Below are positions 31,317 to 40,493 of a stretch of DNA of 41,507 nucleotides, piece by piece. The DNA is from a virus, in IMG/VR virus record IMGVR_UViG_3300022602_003058, positions 1 to 41,507 of that record. One strand, 5' to 3'. The position numbers were made by a program, and so were the translations under genes. The notes under the pieces were generated by a model. The model made no database searches and was not told the origin of the DNA. It saw nothing but the letters and a program-made list of their open reading frames with translations. How positions within the stretch are numbered: position 1 is the stretch's first letter; each line of letters starts with the position of its first letter.

Positions 31317-31780
31317 GTGACCCGTTAAATATCCGTAACGAAATGGCGCAGTTTGATCGTAAGAATCGTGATTTCTACGACAGCTTAACTGACGAAGAAA
31401 AGAAAAAGTTTGCACCTTTCTTAATGATTCGCTGGGGTAGTGCAGTAGGCGGTAGTGCTGATTTGCAAGCATATTATCTAATGAGTTGCAACGAACGTTT
31501 GAACAAACATTTCTTTGATGTCAATACCGCACAGCATAAAAAACTACAATGGTTGCTGGCCACAACCGTGAGTCCTGGTATGGGTACGCAGTATCATCAA
31601 TGGATCGCTCCTAAAAAACGAGAAAACAACAACAAGGCCATAAAGTTCCTGCGTGAATTGTATCCTGAATTAAAAGAAGACGAAATCAAATTGATGTCGG
31701 AACTCAACACCAAGGATGATCTCAAACAACATGCTCGGCAACTTGGTTGGGACGATAAACGGATCAAAGACAGCATATGA
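31313..31780 (+). CDS. Probable clamp-loader small subunit (gp62-type)
   Basis: About 155 residues, started at GTG 31313 (GTGA overlap). The order of features fits phage gp62-like small subunits: a conserved MIRWGS in the middle, YYLMSCNERLNKHFFDV (about 50-66), HKKLQWLLATTVSPGMG, an invariant-looking HQWIAPKKR (about 91-99), then FLRELYPELKEDEIKLMSELNTKDDLKQHARQLGWDDKRIK. T4 gp62 is longer (187) and works with the AAA+ gp44 to load the sliding clamp. No gp44 homologue is recognised in this window. The call is from pattern only. It shares ATGA with the next gene. Confidence 0.6.
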   Translation: MSDPLNIRNEMAQFDRKNRDFYDSLTDEEKKKFAPFLMIRWGSAVGGSADLQAYYLMSCNERLNKHFFDVNTAQHKKLQWLLATTVSPGMGTQYHQWIAPKKRENNNKAIKFLRELYPELKEDEIKLMSELNTKDDLKQHARQLGWDDKRIKDSI

Positions 31781-32511
31781 TTCAACAGCTGGTAGTAAAT
31801 GGTTGTAGCTACATGGAAGGATATGCTCGAGGTAATGGGCATGTTGATCTAGCTCGGCAATTAAACATTCCACGTGCAGAAAGCCTGGCCATTGGCGGTA
31901 GTGCCAATTCTAGAATAATTCGTACTACACTCAAACATAGTTACCTAACGGAGACACCAACCTTTTATGTTATGGGCCTAACTTTTATCAGTCGTTGGGA
32001 ATTGCCAATACTGACGGTTGACAATGAAAACACAAGTTTTGAAGGCCGCTGGTGTAATCCGCAAAATCAGGAGTTTGCTGGTAGATATGAACATTTCTGG
32101 AATCGTGCAGAATCAGAACGCTACGTGGATTTTAAATTAAAAACTGAAGTTTATAGTTTGCTTGACCGCACAGAAGACTTAATGTACAATGTGCTGTCGG
32201 CCGTACATAGTTTGCAAAGTCGTGGGCATCGGGTTCTAGTGTATCAACAGGCCGACGATAGTTATCAAAATTTGTTATCTAATCCTAGATTAAAATTTTT
32301 TGCTGAAAATCCCGCTATCATTGATGGGTTCCGTTGGTGTGCAGTAGGCTATCAACATGAACAGGGGGTTGAAAAAGCACCTATGTTAGGACTAGCTAAT
32401 TTCATTGGACCAAAAGATGTACCTGACCATATGCGACATCCGCAGTCTGGACAACATGCAGTTCTCAATAGATATCTTGTAAATTACATCAATGACCGAA
32501 ACATTATATAA
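31777..32511 (+). CDS. SGNH-hydrolase-like protein, copy 3
   Basis: 244 residues. Block I QLVVNGCSYMEG (4-15) has GCS with Ser11, as in copy 2, followed by SLAIGGSANSRIIR (about 36-49) and FYVMGLTFISRWELP (about 65-79), the same block-III-plus-R-x-E/W-P arrangement as the other two. It shares its start with the clamp-loader-like stop and overlaps the next gene by 20 bases. Being separated from its relatives by five genes suggests an old duplication. Active-site His not assigned. Confidence 0.7.
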   Translation: MIQQLVVNGCSYMEGYARGNGHVDLARQLNIPRAESLAIGGSANSRIIRTTLKHSYLTETPTFYVMGLTFISRWELPILTVDNENTSFEGRWCNPQNQEFAGRYEHFWNRAESERYVDFKLKTEVYSLLDRTEDLMYNVLSAVHSLQSRGHRVLVYQQADDSYQNLLSNPRLKFFAENPAIIDGFRWCAVGYQHEQGVEKAPMLGLANFIGPKDVPDHMRHPQSGQHAVLNRYLVNYINDRNII

Positions 32512-33184
32512 ATGTCGTTATTGTGAAAAAGACTTTCGCAAGGAATCAACCCTTGCGGTGCATCTGTGTGAGCAAAAGCGCCGTTGGCAACAGGAACGAG
32601 AAGTTGGAGTACAACTGGGACTCAAAGCCTATCTACGTTTTTATGAAATAACACAGGGCTCGGCTCGTATGAAATCTTATGAAGACTTTGTAACCAGTCC
32701 TTACTACAATGCCTTTATCAAATGGGGTCGTCACATGGTGGGCATTAGAGGTGTTAATCCTACCCAGTTCCTGGAATGGCTATTAAAGAACAACAAGAAG
32801 ATAGATCACTGGTGTCGGGATGAGTTTTATGTAACTTATCTGCATGAATATCTAAGACGTGAAGCAGTACAAGATGCACTGGAACGTGCCTTAAAGGAGA
32901 TGCAGGATTATGCAGATGATCACCTGGAGCTTAAAAACGGTTTTAGCGATTATTTTAGGTATGGCAATGACAATCGTGTGGTACACCATATTTCTACCGG
33001 TCGCATTAGTCCTTGGATTGTGTTTAATTGTGCGTCAGGTGTTGCATTTCTTGATTCGCTATCTGAAGAACAGATTCAAATAATCTTGCCCTGGATTGGT
33101 CCCGAATACTGGCAACGTAAATTCCTGGACTACATGGCCGATACTGAATGGGTCAAGGATATATTGCAGAAAGCAGGCCTATGA
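32492..33184 (+). CDS. Zinc-finger protein of unknown function, 230 residues
   Basis: Residues 7-32 (YKCRYCEKDFRKESTLAVHLC) carry CxxC followed by H and C twelve or more residues later, a C2H2/C2HC-type finger. The rest is helical, with aromatic-rich FIKWGRHMVGIRGVNPTQFLEWLL (about 75-98) and a C-terminal IILPWIGPEYWQRKFLDYM. Similar zinc-finger proteins sit near the replication genes of T4-like phages, but a function is not known to me. It overlaps both neighbours, so it is made with the replication proteins. Confidence 0.7.
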   Translation: MTETLYKCRYCEKDFRKESTLAVHLCEQKRRWQQEREVGVQLGLKAYLRFYEITQGSARMKSYEDFVTSPYYNAFIKWGRHMVGIRGVNPTQFLEWLLKNNKKIDHWCRDEFYVTYLHEYLRREAVQDALERALKEMQDYADDHLELKNGFSDYFRYGNDNRVVHHISTGRISPWIVFNCASGVAFLDSLSEEQIQIILPWIGPEYWQRKFLDYMADTEWVKDILQKAGL

Positions 33185-33762
33185 AATTTCGTTCAGATAT
33201 TGACATAGACTTTCCTGACAGAGAACAGGCCTTGGCCTTGCTGAAAACTACCCCGGCCAGTATACTACGTGATGGACGATTGGTACGGCACAATACCGGA
33301 GTATATCCAACTGCGATTCCTCAGGATCCATTTACCGGCTTGGCCAGTATTGAGTATGAGTCGGCTGAAGACCGCGGCTATATGAAACTGGACTTCCTAA
33401 ACGTATCATTATATACGCAGATAAAGAGTGAAGCACATTTGCAAGAGTTGATTGCACAGGAACCCGAATGGGATAGATTATATGATCCAGAGTTTTGTGG
33501 CAAGTTGATTCATATCAACAATCACTACAGAACCCTGATTCAAATGCCCGAAGCGGTTAATACTATACCGCGCATGGCCATGTTCCTGGCAGTGATCAGA
33601 CCCGCCAAGCGGCATTTAATAGGCAAACCCTGGCGTGAAGTGGCTGAAACCGTGTGGGATCGACCCCAAGATGACAGCTATTTTTTCAAGAAGTCGCATG
33701 CCATAGCCTATGCACATCTCGTGGTAGTTAATATGAATTTACTGCGGGATTTTACGAACTAA
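33181..33762 (+). CDS. Mini DNA polymerase III alpha-like protein (palm only)
   Basis: 193 residues. Motifs of the C-family (DnaE) catalytic palm appear in the right order: SDIDIDF (5-11), matching PDFDVDF with the catalytic Asp pair; R36-HNTGVYPT (matching KHAGGVVIAP); RGYMKLDFLN (66-73), matching GLVKFDFLG with the third catalytic Asp at D71; RTLIQMPEAVNTIPRMAMFLAVIRP (117-141), matching LIKRL-P..FEDMIAL-ALFRPGP; and YFFKKSHAIAYAHLV (167-181), matching GYGFNKSHSAAYALVS. A complete DnaE is about 1,100 residues, so PHP, fingers tips, OB and tail are absent. All three catalytic carboxylates are kept. It overlaps the previous stop by 4 bases and is in the replication operon. Confidence 0.62.
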   Translation: MKFRSDIDIDFPDREQALALLKTTPASILRDGRLVRHNTGVYPTAIPQDPFTGLASIEYESAEDRGYMKLDFLNVSLYTQIKSEAHLQELIAQEPEWDRLYDPEFCGKLIHINNHYRTLIQMPEAVNTIPRMAMFLAVIRPAKRHLIGKPWREVAETVWDRPQDDSYFFKKSHAIAYAHLVVVNMNLLRDFTN

Positions 33763-34116
33763 CGTAATCGATTTACGTTTGCTACGTTTGGTAGCCATTT
33801 CTTTCAGGCTCACGTAAGGGCCCATTTTAATTTCCACATCTTTTGAATTCATGGTGCGCAAGCACCCTTTGAATACCATCCAGTCAGCTTTTAAGAACAC
33901 ATTGATTGGAATCAATCTGTTTGACTCCCACCACCAGGTTTCCCCCAGTTCCAGGAATATATGCTTGACATCTTCACTTTTGAGTAGGCCAAAGTCGTAA
34001 ATTGTAGTAATAACTTCGTCTGAATTTTGTATGATACCTATGTAGTCATTGCCGCCGTAGGTGATGTGGCTCAGGTATGGGTATTGTGCGAGTAGTTGCT
34101 TGTAGTGGTCTTCCAC
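33739..34116 (-). CDS. Unknown protein, 125 residues
   Basis: Minus-strand gene whose 3' end overlaps the mini-polymerase gene by 24 bases. It has a mixed alpha/beta pattern (HITYGGNDYIGIIQNSDEVITTIYDFG, about 17-43), a WWWESNRLIPINVFLK stretch (about 61-76) and a basic tail (KRSKRKSITLVRK). No family recognised. It separates the replication operon from the rightward tail-fibre genes and is divergent from them, with the late promoter at 34124 in the gap. Confidence 0.7.
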   Translation of the reverse strand: MEDHYKQLLAQYPYLSHITYGGNDYIGIIQNSDEVITTIYDFGLLKSEDVKHIFLELGETWWWESNRLIPINVFLKADWMVFKGCLRTMNSKDVEIKMGPYVSLKEMATKRSKRKSITLVRKIPQ

Positions 34117-34123
34117 GTTGTCC

Positions 34124-34131
34124 GATAAATA
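34124..34131 (+). promoter_or_regulatory. Late promoter motif of the tail-fibre operon
   Basis: GATAAATA. Predicted start near 34137, 15 bases before ATG 34152. A tiny reading frame (ATG AGC AAA TAA) at 34141-34152 overlaps the next start by one base and could couple re-initiation. Confidence 0.55.
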
Positions 34132-34151
34132 GTTATAAAGATGAGCAAATA

Positions 34152-34646
34152 ATGATCACCGTCAAAGCATATTTATATCCAAATACAGCCGTGGTTCAAG
34201 TTTTTGATCCCGCGATATTTACAACAAGGAATCGCCAAGTGTACAGCCGCCCAATTAAAGTTTACCAGGGTATTGATAATCCCATACAAGTTACCGTTAT
34301 GAATCAGGATCAAAAGCCTGTGAATTTGACTGGCAGTAGTGTGACAGCCAGTATACAGGATCCAGTCAATCAGGTAACTATCAACAGCTATGCAGTGACC
34401 TGGGCCAACATACAACTTGGACAGGGTACATTTACACTTGACGCCAACACCATCAATAGTTTGGAACAGCGTTTTTACAAACTATCGTTCAGCACTACCG
34501 TTACCAGCACAGATAAAACTAGTCCGGTCTACATCGACGACAACTATGGAGTTCCTTTAGATTTAGAAATTTTACCAGCTTACTATAGTACAACCGTAGC
34601 ACCTCCTTTGAGCGACACATATTCTGTAGATGGCGGATCTATTTAA
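34152..34646 (+). CDS. Putative tail/baseplate structural protein, BppU-N-like
   Basis: 164 residues from ATG 34152. The block PIKVYQGIDNPIQVTVMNQDQKPVNLTGSSVTASIQDP (about 34-71) resembles the N-terminal beta-sandwich of baseplate upper proteins (BppU-type), which usually fix receptor-binding fibres to the baseplate. The rest is Thr/Ser-rich and beta-like. No signal peptide. It begins the tail-fibre operon under a late promoter, 2 bases before the giant fibre gene, so it may be the adaptor holding that fibre. Confidence 0.55.
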   Translation: MITVKAYLYPNTAVVQVFDPAIFTTRNRQVYSRPIKVYQGIDNPIQVTVMNQDQKPVNLTGSSVTASIQDPVNQVTINSYAVTWANIQLGQGTFTLDANTINSLEQRFYKLSFSTTVTSTDKTSPVYIDDNYGVPLDLEILPAYYSTTVAPPLSDTYSVDGGSI

Positions 34647-34648
34647 TC

Positions 34649-37600
34649 ATGCCAGTTCTCAATATCAGTCAAATTTTAATTAAACGTGGCAATACGACCG
34701 CTGCCAGTGCCTACACAGGGCCGCTAGGCGAGTTGGTCGTAGATACAGATTTACAAACAATTCGAGTACAAGACGGCGCTACTCCGGGCGGCATGAGTAT
34801 CCTGGCCACCACACAGCAGGTATCCAATGTTATTGTTACCATCGAAGGTATACAAAGCAATACTGCCAATATCAGCGCACTATTGGCCAATGTACACGGT
34901 GCCAACATTACGGGTATTACCAGCAATGTAACCCTGCTACAAAATCAACTCAGTGCCAGTGGCACAGCTACCATTGGTAACTTGACAACCAATATAATAA
35001 CCTTCCCATATGGCAGTATCGTCAGTGGCGAGATTGGCCCTGGCCTGACTATGACAGCCAATGTGGATGCCGGGCAAGAGTTCCTGGGCATGTTTGTTGG
35101 TAATACCACCAACCCAGAGCAAGATTACATCTATGTTGAACAGGGATCTGTTGGTGCACAGGTAACCAACACCACTACCAATCAAAGTTATAACTGGAGT
35201 TTCAATGACGTTGGATCATTGACTTTACCAGGTAATGTGGTATTTGCTGATGCGTCAGAACAATCAACTGCATATCAAGGCCCAGCTGGACAAACTGATT
35301 TTGCTACCAATGCCAATTTGATTTCTGCCAACACAGCATTAAAAGGCTATACCGATTATCAAATTAGCACAGCAATTAATAACCTAATCAACTCTGCTCC
35401 TGGTACCTTGGATACCTTGGGCGAAATTGCTGCCAACTTGGCTCAAGAAGGTAGTGCTATTGCCGCTATCACAAATAGTATTACAAATACCAACGCAAAC
35501 ATAACAGCAGCCAATGCTCGTATCGCTACACTACAAACTCAAGTCTACACAAATTCAAATGCCAGTGCTTATCTGTCAACCTACTTGCCAACCTACACTG
35601 GGAACCTCAGAGCTGGCAATCTAACGGTCACCGGTAACATTAGCTATGTTGGCAATGTCAATACTATCAACATTCAAACTGGCCAGTTCCAAGGTAATGC
35701 TGCAGGTTTTGGTGCTCTGTACGCTGGTATCCTTTCTGGCTACAATTATCAACCACAGACAGTCCTACAAAATTCAACCAACTTCAATGGTTATGCTCAG
35801 GTCAATCACCAAAATATTAATTCTGGTGCTAACGCATCGACCGACTATGTAGCTACAGCTGACACAGGCTCAGCTGGTGCAGGCTACATTGACATGGGTA
35901 TCAACTCATCTGGCTTTGTTGGTGGTACAGGTAATGAATTAAATACAGCCCTGGATGGTTACTTGTATGTGCAAGGTACAACAGGTTCAAACGGTAACTT
36001 AATTCTTGGTACTGGTAGCGCCGCTGACATCGTATTCACTACAGGTGGATTCAGTACAACCAATAACTATCAAGGTCGTTTTAAAAACAACGTTGGTTTA
36101 ATTCTAGCGCAAACAACTCAAAGTACAAGCACAAGCACAGGTGCACTACAAGTAGCAGGCGGTGTGGGTATTGCTGGTAATGTGTTTGCTGGAAACGTAA
36201 GTGCTTCGGGATTCTTTTATGCCAATGGTACACCTTTTGTATCCAGTAACTATGGTAACACACAGGTAGCTGCATATTTGTCTACTCAGACATCGGGTAA
36301 TATAGGTGCCGGTAACCTAACAGTTGTCAACAACTTTAGTACCAATGTTATCACAGCTAACAGTTTTAACTATGCTAATGGCCAAAGTATTTTATCTGGT
36401 GTTGTTGGCACATACAGCAACACTAACGTAACAGCATACTTGTCTGGTAACGTAACAACAGGCAACCTAACTACAAGTGGTAACATTACTGCTGGATATT
36501 TAATTGGTAATGGTAGTAAGGTAACTAACGTAATTGCTTCTGCATTAGGCGATGTGCGTATTACTGGTAGCTACAACAGTGGTACGAATACTGCTAACAT
36601 ATCACTGGCACCGGCTGGCTCTATTTACAGTACTGTATATGGATTGAGTTTGAGTACACCTGGCGGACAACCTCTCAACATTTATTCTGGCGGTAACATT
36701 AATCTCAGTGGTGGTAATGTAAACTATACTGGTAATTTATTCTCTGGTAACGTTACAGCTACAGGATATTTCTTTGCCAATGGTACTCCATTCACAAGTA
36801 GTAACTACGGTAATACTCAAGTTGCTCAATATCTTGCAACCAATCCACAAACAGGAACATATAGTAACACTAACGTTGCTGCATATCTTACTACACAAAC
36901 ATTCTACAGTAATAGTAACGTAGCAAGTTATCTAACAGCTAATCCGCAGGCAGGAACATATAGTAACACTAACGTAGCCGCTTACTTAACTACTGCTACA
37001 ATCACAACTACAGGCAACATTACCGCTGGTAACCTAACTACTAGTGGAACATATACAGTAGCTAGTATTACTACAACAGGTAGCAATGGTAATATTACCG
37101 GCGCTAATGTAATTTCTGCTAATACTTTACAAGTAAGTAATGGTATATTTTGGGCTAACGGTACAGCCTGGTCATCAACTTCTGGTGGCGGCTCTACATA
37201 CAGTAACGCAAATGTAACCGCATACTTAGCCGCCGGCACAGATGCTACTATACTAGGATTAGTTGCAAATACCACTGCGGCTAATGTTGCCATTGCCAAT
37301 TTACAGGCAAATGTATATAACAATTCAAACGTAATTGCATTATTGTCAGGTAATACAGTAAGCAACATCAGCTTAACCAGCAACGCAAGTATTGCTGGTA
37401 ACTTAACAGTAGGATCAGGACAAGGTGGTTTTGTATTTAGAAAACTTGCTGGTGGTTCAGCTGCTGCAATCTATAACACAAACGTAACTCCTAGTGTATT
37501 AAATTACAACATGTTAACCGATGGAGGTAGTGTAACATTTAATACTGCAAGTGGTGGTAGTATCTATACTGCTATTAACAACAGTATTATTACTACAGTA

Positions 37601-40492
37601 TCATCAACAGGTTTGAGTGCCACTGGCAACATTACAACTACTGGTAATGTAATTGCTCCAAACTTCTTGTTTGCCAATGGTGTAAACATTTTAAGTACAG
37701 TTGCTCCAAGTAGTACATATAGCAACACAAACGTAGCTGCTTACTTGGCTTCTGCAACTATTACTACCACTGGCAACATTACAGCTAACTACTTTGTAGG
37801 TAATGGTGTTGCACTCACTGGCTTAACATATAACCAGGCTGGTAACATCTATGGTTCAAGCAGTAACGTAACACTACAAGCTGGTAGTTATAACTGGACA
37901 TTTGACAATACTGGTAATTTAACTATACCAACAAACAGCAACATTATCTATGCCAACGGCACAGTATTTACAAGTGGCACAGGCGGTAGCAGTGGGACAA
38001 GTTATGCTAACGCCAACGTAGTTGCGATGTTGAGTGCCAATACCGCAGTCTTTATTGGTAACACAGGTGTTATTGGCAACGTAGCCACAGGCAATATACA
38101 GGCCAATGCAACTGCTATATTCCTAGGTGCCAATACTGTTATCAGCAATTATGGTAGCCCCACATTTGGATACGCATCACACATAGGCAACAATATTTAC
38201 TTTGATGCTAACGGTGTACAACGATATCGTAATACACAAACTGGTGCATCGGATCTGATAGTTGGTCCTAATGCACTATATTGGTATGCTACCGGCGGTG
38301 CGGTAACTGCCAACGCCGCAACCGGCTGGACAGGTGCTACCGGTGCATACATGGCCATAAGCACCAGTGGTATGAGCCTGTACAACGGCGCTGGACTTGT
38401 TAGTTCAGGTGCTATAACAATTCAAAACGCCACAGGTTTGGTAACTAACCAGGCCACAACAGGCTTGTTCCAAAATGCCAGTACCATCAACGCAGGCACC
38501 GCTTCGGGTATACTAAGTGTTGGTCAAAGTGGTGCGGGCACAGGCTCTCTTGGTAACGTGACCATTGGTGCTGGTACTGTGCAAACTGGTGCTGTGCCTT
38601 TGACTGTACGTGCTTCGGGCATATACAACACTCTTATCTTGACTAACATTGCCGGTGGATACAACAGTCCTCCTTACACCGCCCAAGCGGTCACGGGTGG
38701 GTCAGGTACGGGCATGACAGCAAGTTATAGCACCGCAGGTAATGGTTATGTCACACAGGCCAGCCTTGTTGTAGTTAATCCTGGAACCGGCTACAAGAAC
38801 GGTGATGTTGTAACTTTACCTAATGGTCTTGGTACTACTGCTACACTATACAATTACAATCCCAACATCTCAAATGGCACTACAGTTGGTACTGCCAACT
38901 ATGTGTTTGGTATCGACGGCAACTTAACATTGCCCGCCAATGCCAATGTAATATCAAATGGATCCGTTATTCTATCATCGGTTAGTGGATCAGCAAATAT
39001 CACAGTTAGTAATATAATCTCCAACAACCATTTATTTGCTAATGGTGTAAACATATTATCCACAACATACGGTAATACACAGGCTAACGCACTATTATCA
39101 AGTGGTATAGTTAGTACAATTACCACAACAGGCAACGTCACATCAGCAAATATAATTTCCAACAACCATTTATTTGCCAATGGTGTTAATATTTTAAGCA
39201 CTATTAATTCAACTACAGTTGGTAATGGCGCAAGTAGTTTATCATTTACTACTGGTGGTGGCAATGCTATAGTACAAATTGGTGGTGTACAAACAGCAAC
39301 AATTAGCCAGGGACAAATCAACGTCATTGGTAACGTTGTTGCTAGTGGTAATGTACAAGCCGCTAACATTATTGCTACACAATACGGTAACAGCATTGGT
39401 ACTACTGCTACATACACAGGTAACGTCACAGCCAACTACTTTGTAGGTAATGGTGCGGCACTAACTGGTATTAGTACAGTTGGTAACATCTATGGTACAC
39501 AACCTAACGTTACCTTGGTATCCGGTAGTTATTCGTATGTGTTTGACAATACTGGTAACTTAACTATACCTGCCAATGGCGACCTTGTGATGAACACTGG
39601 TGGTACAATTGGTACAGTGGTAGGAACTAATGCTAACATTACTATCAACCCAGATGGATCAGGTTGGTTGGTAGCCACAAGCATTACTCCTGCTTGGTTC
39701 GGTAATACTGTTACTATTGTTGGCAATTTAACAGCCGGTAACATTACTGGCACACAGTATGGTAACAGTATTGGTACAACGGCTACATACACAGGCAACA
39801 TCACTGCCGGCAATGTTATAGCAACGGGATCAAGTGGACCTAAGACACGTTTCTTGTGGGACACGTGGCAAGCTAATTCCACATCGGCATTGAGTTCATT
39901 TACTCCAAGTGGTACCATTGGTGGAAATGCTACATGGGATAGCACTCAGGCATACGGATTAAAACTAACTACTACTTCTACTTCGCAGTCCGGCTACATT
40001 AACTGGAATAGTAGTACAATAAACTATAACTATGATATGGTTATAACTGCTAGTATTGGTGCCAGTGGCGGTACTGGTGCTGATGGACAATGGATTTACT
40101 TTGGATCTAATGCTGCCATAACAGGTAATCCCGGTAATACCAACACTTATGGTGGTATCGCAGTTATGAACCATTATTATAGTAGTGCAAGTCAGTTTGA
40201 AGTTTATGTTGGCGGCACACAAACTAACATTCCATATATTGGTAACGGTAACTATGTAACATCTGGAGTTACGTTATGGAACGCTAGTTACACCAGTTTC
40301 TACAATTTGACCCTAAAGATTCGCAAGATACAGAACGGCAACCGTATGTTGGAAGTGTACCTAAATGAAATATATCAAGGATCGGTTAACATTGGTAGTT
40401 GGACTCCAACAGGCAATTACTTTGGTGTAGCGGCATACACTGGTGGTAGTACTGCTCAAAACTGGGTACGTCAACTAAAGATAGATTGGTAA
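34649..40492 (+). CDS. Giant repeat-built tail-fibre protein
   Basis: 1947 residues. Residues 1-60 (ILIKRGNTTAASAYTGPLGELVVDTDLQTIRVQDGATPGG) are the small attachment domain found at the head of many phage fibres (Mtd-N-like). A helical segment at about 225-330 (NTALKGYTDYQISTAINNLINSAPGTLDTLGEIAANL) is a typical fibre coiled-coil motif. From about 330 to 1740 the protein is made of Asn/Thr/Gly/Ser-rich beta repeats such as YSNTNVAAYL, TTGNITAGNLTTSGN and FANGVNILST. The last ~200 residues form a lectin-like beta-sandwich ending QNWVRQLKIDW. It has almost no Cys. It should trimerise and bind a host surface receptor. Confidence 0.9.
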   Translation: MPVLNISQILIKRGNTTAASAYTGPLGELVVDTDLQTIRVQDGATPGGMSILATTQQVSNVIVTIEGIQSNTANISALLANVHGANITGITSNVTLLQNQLSASGTATIGNLTTNIITFPYGSIVSGEIGPGLTMTANVDAGQEFLGMFVGNTTNPEQDYIYVEQGSVGAQVTNTTTNQSYNWSFNDVGSLTLPGNVVFADASEQSTAYQGPAGQTDFATNANLISANTALKGYTDYQISTAINNLINSAPGTLDTLGEIAANLAQEGSAIAAITNSITNTNANITAANARIATLQTQVYTNSNASAYLSTYLPTYTGNLRAGNLTVTGNISYVGNVNTINIQTGQFQGNAAGFGALYAGILSGYNYQPQTVLQNSTNFNGYAQVNHQNINSGANASTDYVATADTGSAGAGYIDMGINSSGFVGGTGNELNTALDGYLYVQGTTGSNGNLILGTGSAADIVFTTGGFSTTNNYQGRFKNNVGLILAQTTQSTSTSTGALQVAGGVGIAGNVFAGNVSASGFFYANGTPFVSSNYGNTQVAAYLSTQTSGNIGAGNLTVVNNFSTNVITANSFNYANGQSILSGVVGTYSNTNVTAYLSGNVTTGNLTTSGNITAGYLIGNGSKVTNVIASALGDVRITGSYNSGTNTANISLAPAGSIYSTVYGLSLSTPGGQPLNIYSGGNINLSGGNVNYTGNLFSGNVTATGYFFANGTPFTSSNYGNTQVAQYLATNPQTGTYSNTNVAAYLTTQTFYSNSNVASYLTANPQAGTYSNTNVAAYLTTATITTTGNITAGNLTTSGTYTVASITTTGSNGNITGANVISANTLQVSNGIFWANGTAWSSTSGGGSTYSNANVTAYLAAGTDATILGLVANTTAANVAIANLQANVYNNSNVIALLSGNTVSNISLTSNASIAGNLTVGSGQGGFVFRKLAGGSAAAIYNTNVTPSVLNYNMLTDGGSVTFNTASGGSIYTAINNSIITTVSSTGLSATGNITTTGNVIAPNFLFANGVNILSTVAPSSTYSNTNVAAYLASATITTTGNITANYFVGNGVALTGLTYNQAGNIYGSSSNVTLQAGSYNWTFDNTGNLTIPTNSNIIYANGTVFTSGTGGSSGTSYANANVVAMLSANTAVFIGNTGVIGNVATGNIQANATAIFLGANTVISNYGSPTFGYASHIGNNIYFDANGVQRYRNTQTGASDLIVGPNALYWYATGGAVTANAATGWTGATGAYMAISTSGMSLYNGAGLVSSGAITIQNATGLVTNQATTGLFQNASTINAGTASGILSVGQSGAGTGSLGNVTIGAGTVQTGAVPLTVRASGIYNTLILTNIAGGYNSPPYTAQAVTGGSGTGMTASYSTAGNGYVTQASLVVVNPGTGYKNGDVVTLPNGLGTTATLYNYNPNISNGTTVGTANYVFGIDGNLTLPANANVISNGSVILSSVSGSANITVSNIISNNHLFANGVNILSTTYGNTQANALLSSGIVSTITTTGNVTSANIISNNHLFANGVNILSTINSTTVGNGASSLSFTTGGGNAIVQIGGVQTATISQGQINVIGNVVASGNVQAANIIATQYGNSIGTTATYTGNVTANYFVGNGAALTGISTVGNIYGTQPNVTLVSGSYSYVFDNTGNLTIPANGDLVMNTGGTIGTVVGTNANITINPDGSGWLVATSITPAWFGNTVTIVGNLTAGNITGTQYGNSIGTTATYTGNITAGNVIATGSSGPKTRFLWDTWQANSTSALSSFTPSGTIGGNATWDSTQAYGLKLTTTSTSQSGYINWNSSTINYNYDMVITASIGASGGTGADGQWIYFGSNAAITGNPGNTNTYGGIAVMNHYYSSASQFEVYVGGTQTNIPYIGNGNYVTSGVTLWNASYTSFYNLTLKIRKIQNGNRMLEVYLNEIYQGSVNIGSWTPTGNYFGVAAYTGGSTAQNWVRQLKIDW
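36400..39790 (+). repeat. Degenerate in-frame repeats in the fibre gene
   Basis: DNA-level copies encode the recurring units YSNTNV(A/T)AYL (near 36412, 36858, 36955 and 37718), NNHLFANGVNILST (near 39025 and 39162) and YGNSIGTTATYTGN(V/I)TA (near 39383 and 39757). Copies differ mainly at third codon positions. Confidence 0.75.
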
Positions 40493-40493
40493 C

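Noticed and set aside
36400-39790. CRISPR-like or tandem non-coding array
   Set aside because: The repeats are all in frame in one long ORF, unevenly spaced and differ at third codon positions, as expected for protein repeats.
34649-40492. Target of a diversity-generating retroelement
   Set aside because: The N-terminal domain resembles Mtd, but no reverse transcriptase, template repeat or C-type lectin variable end is visible in the window.
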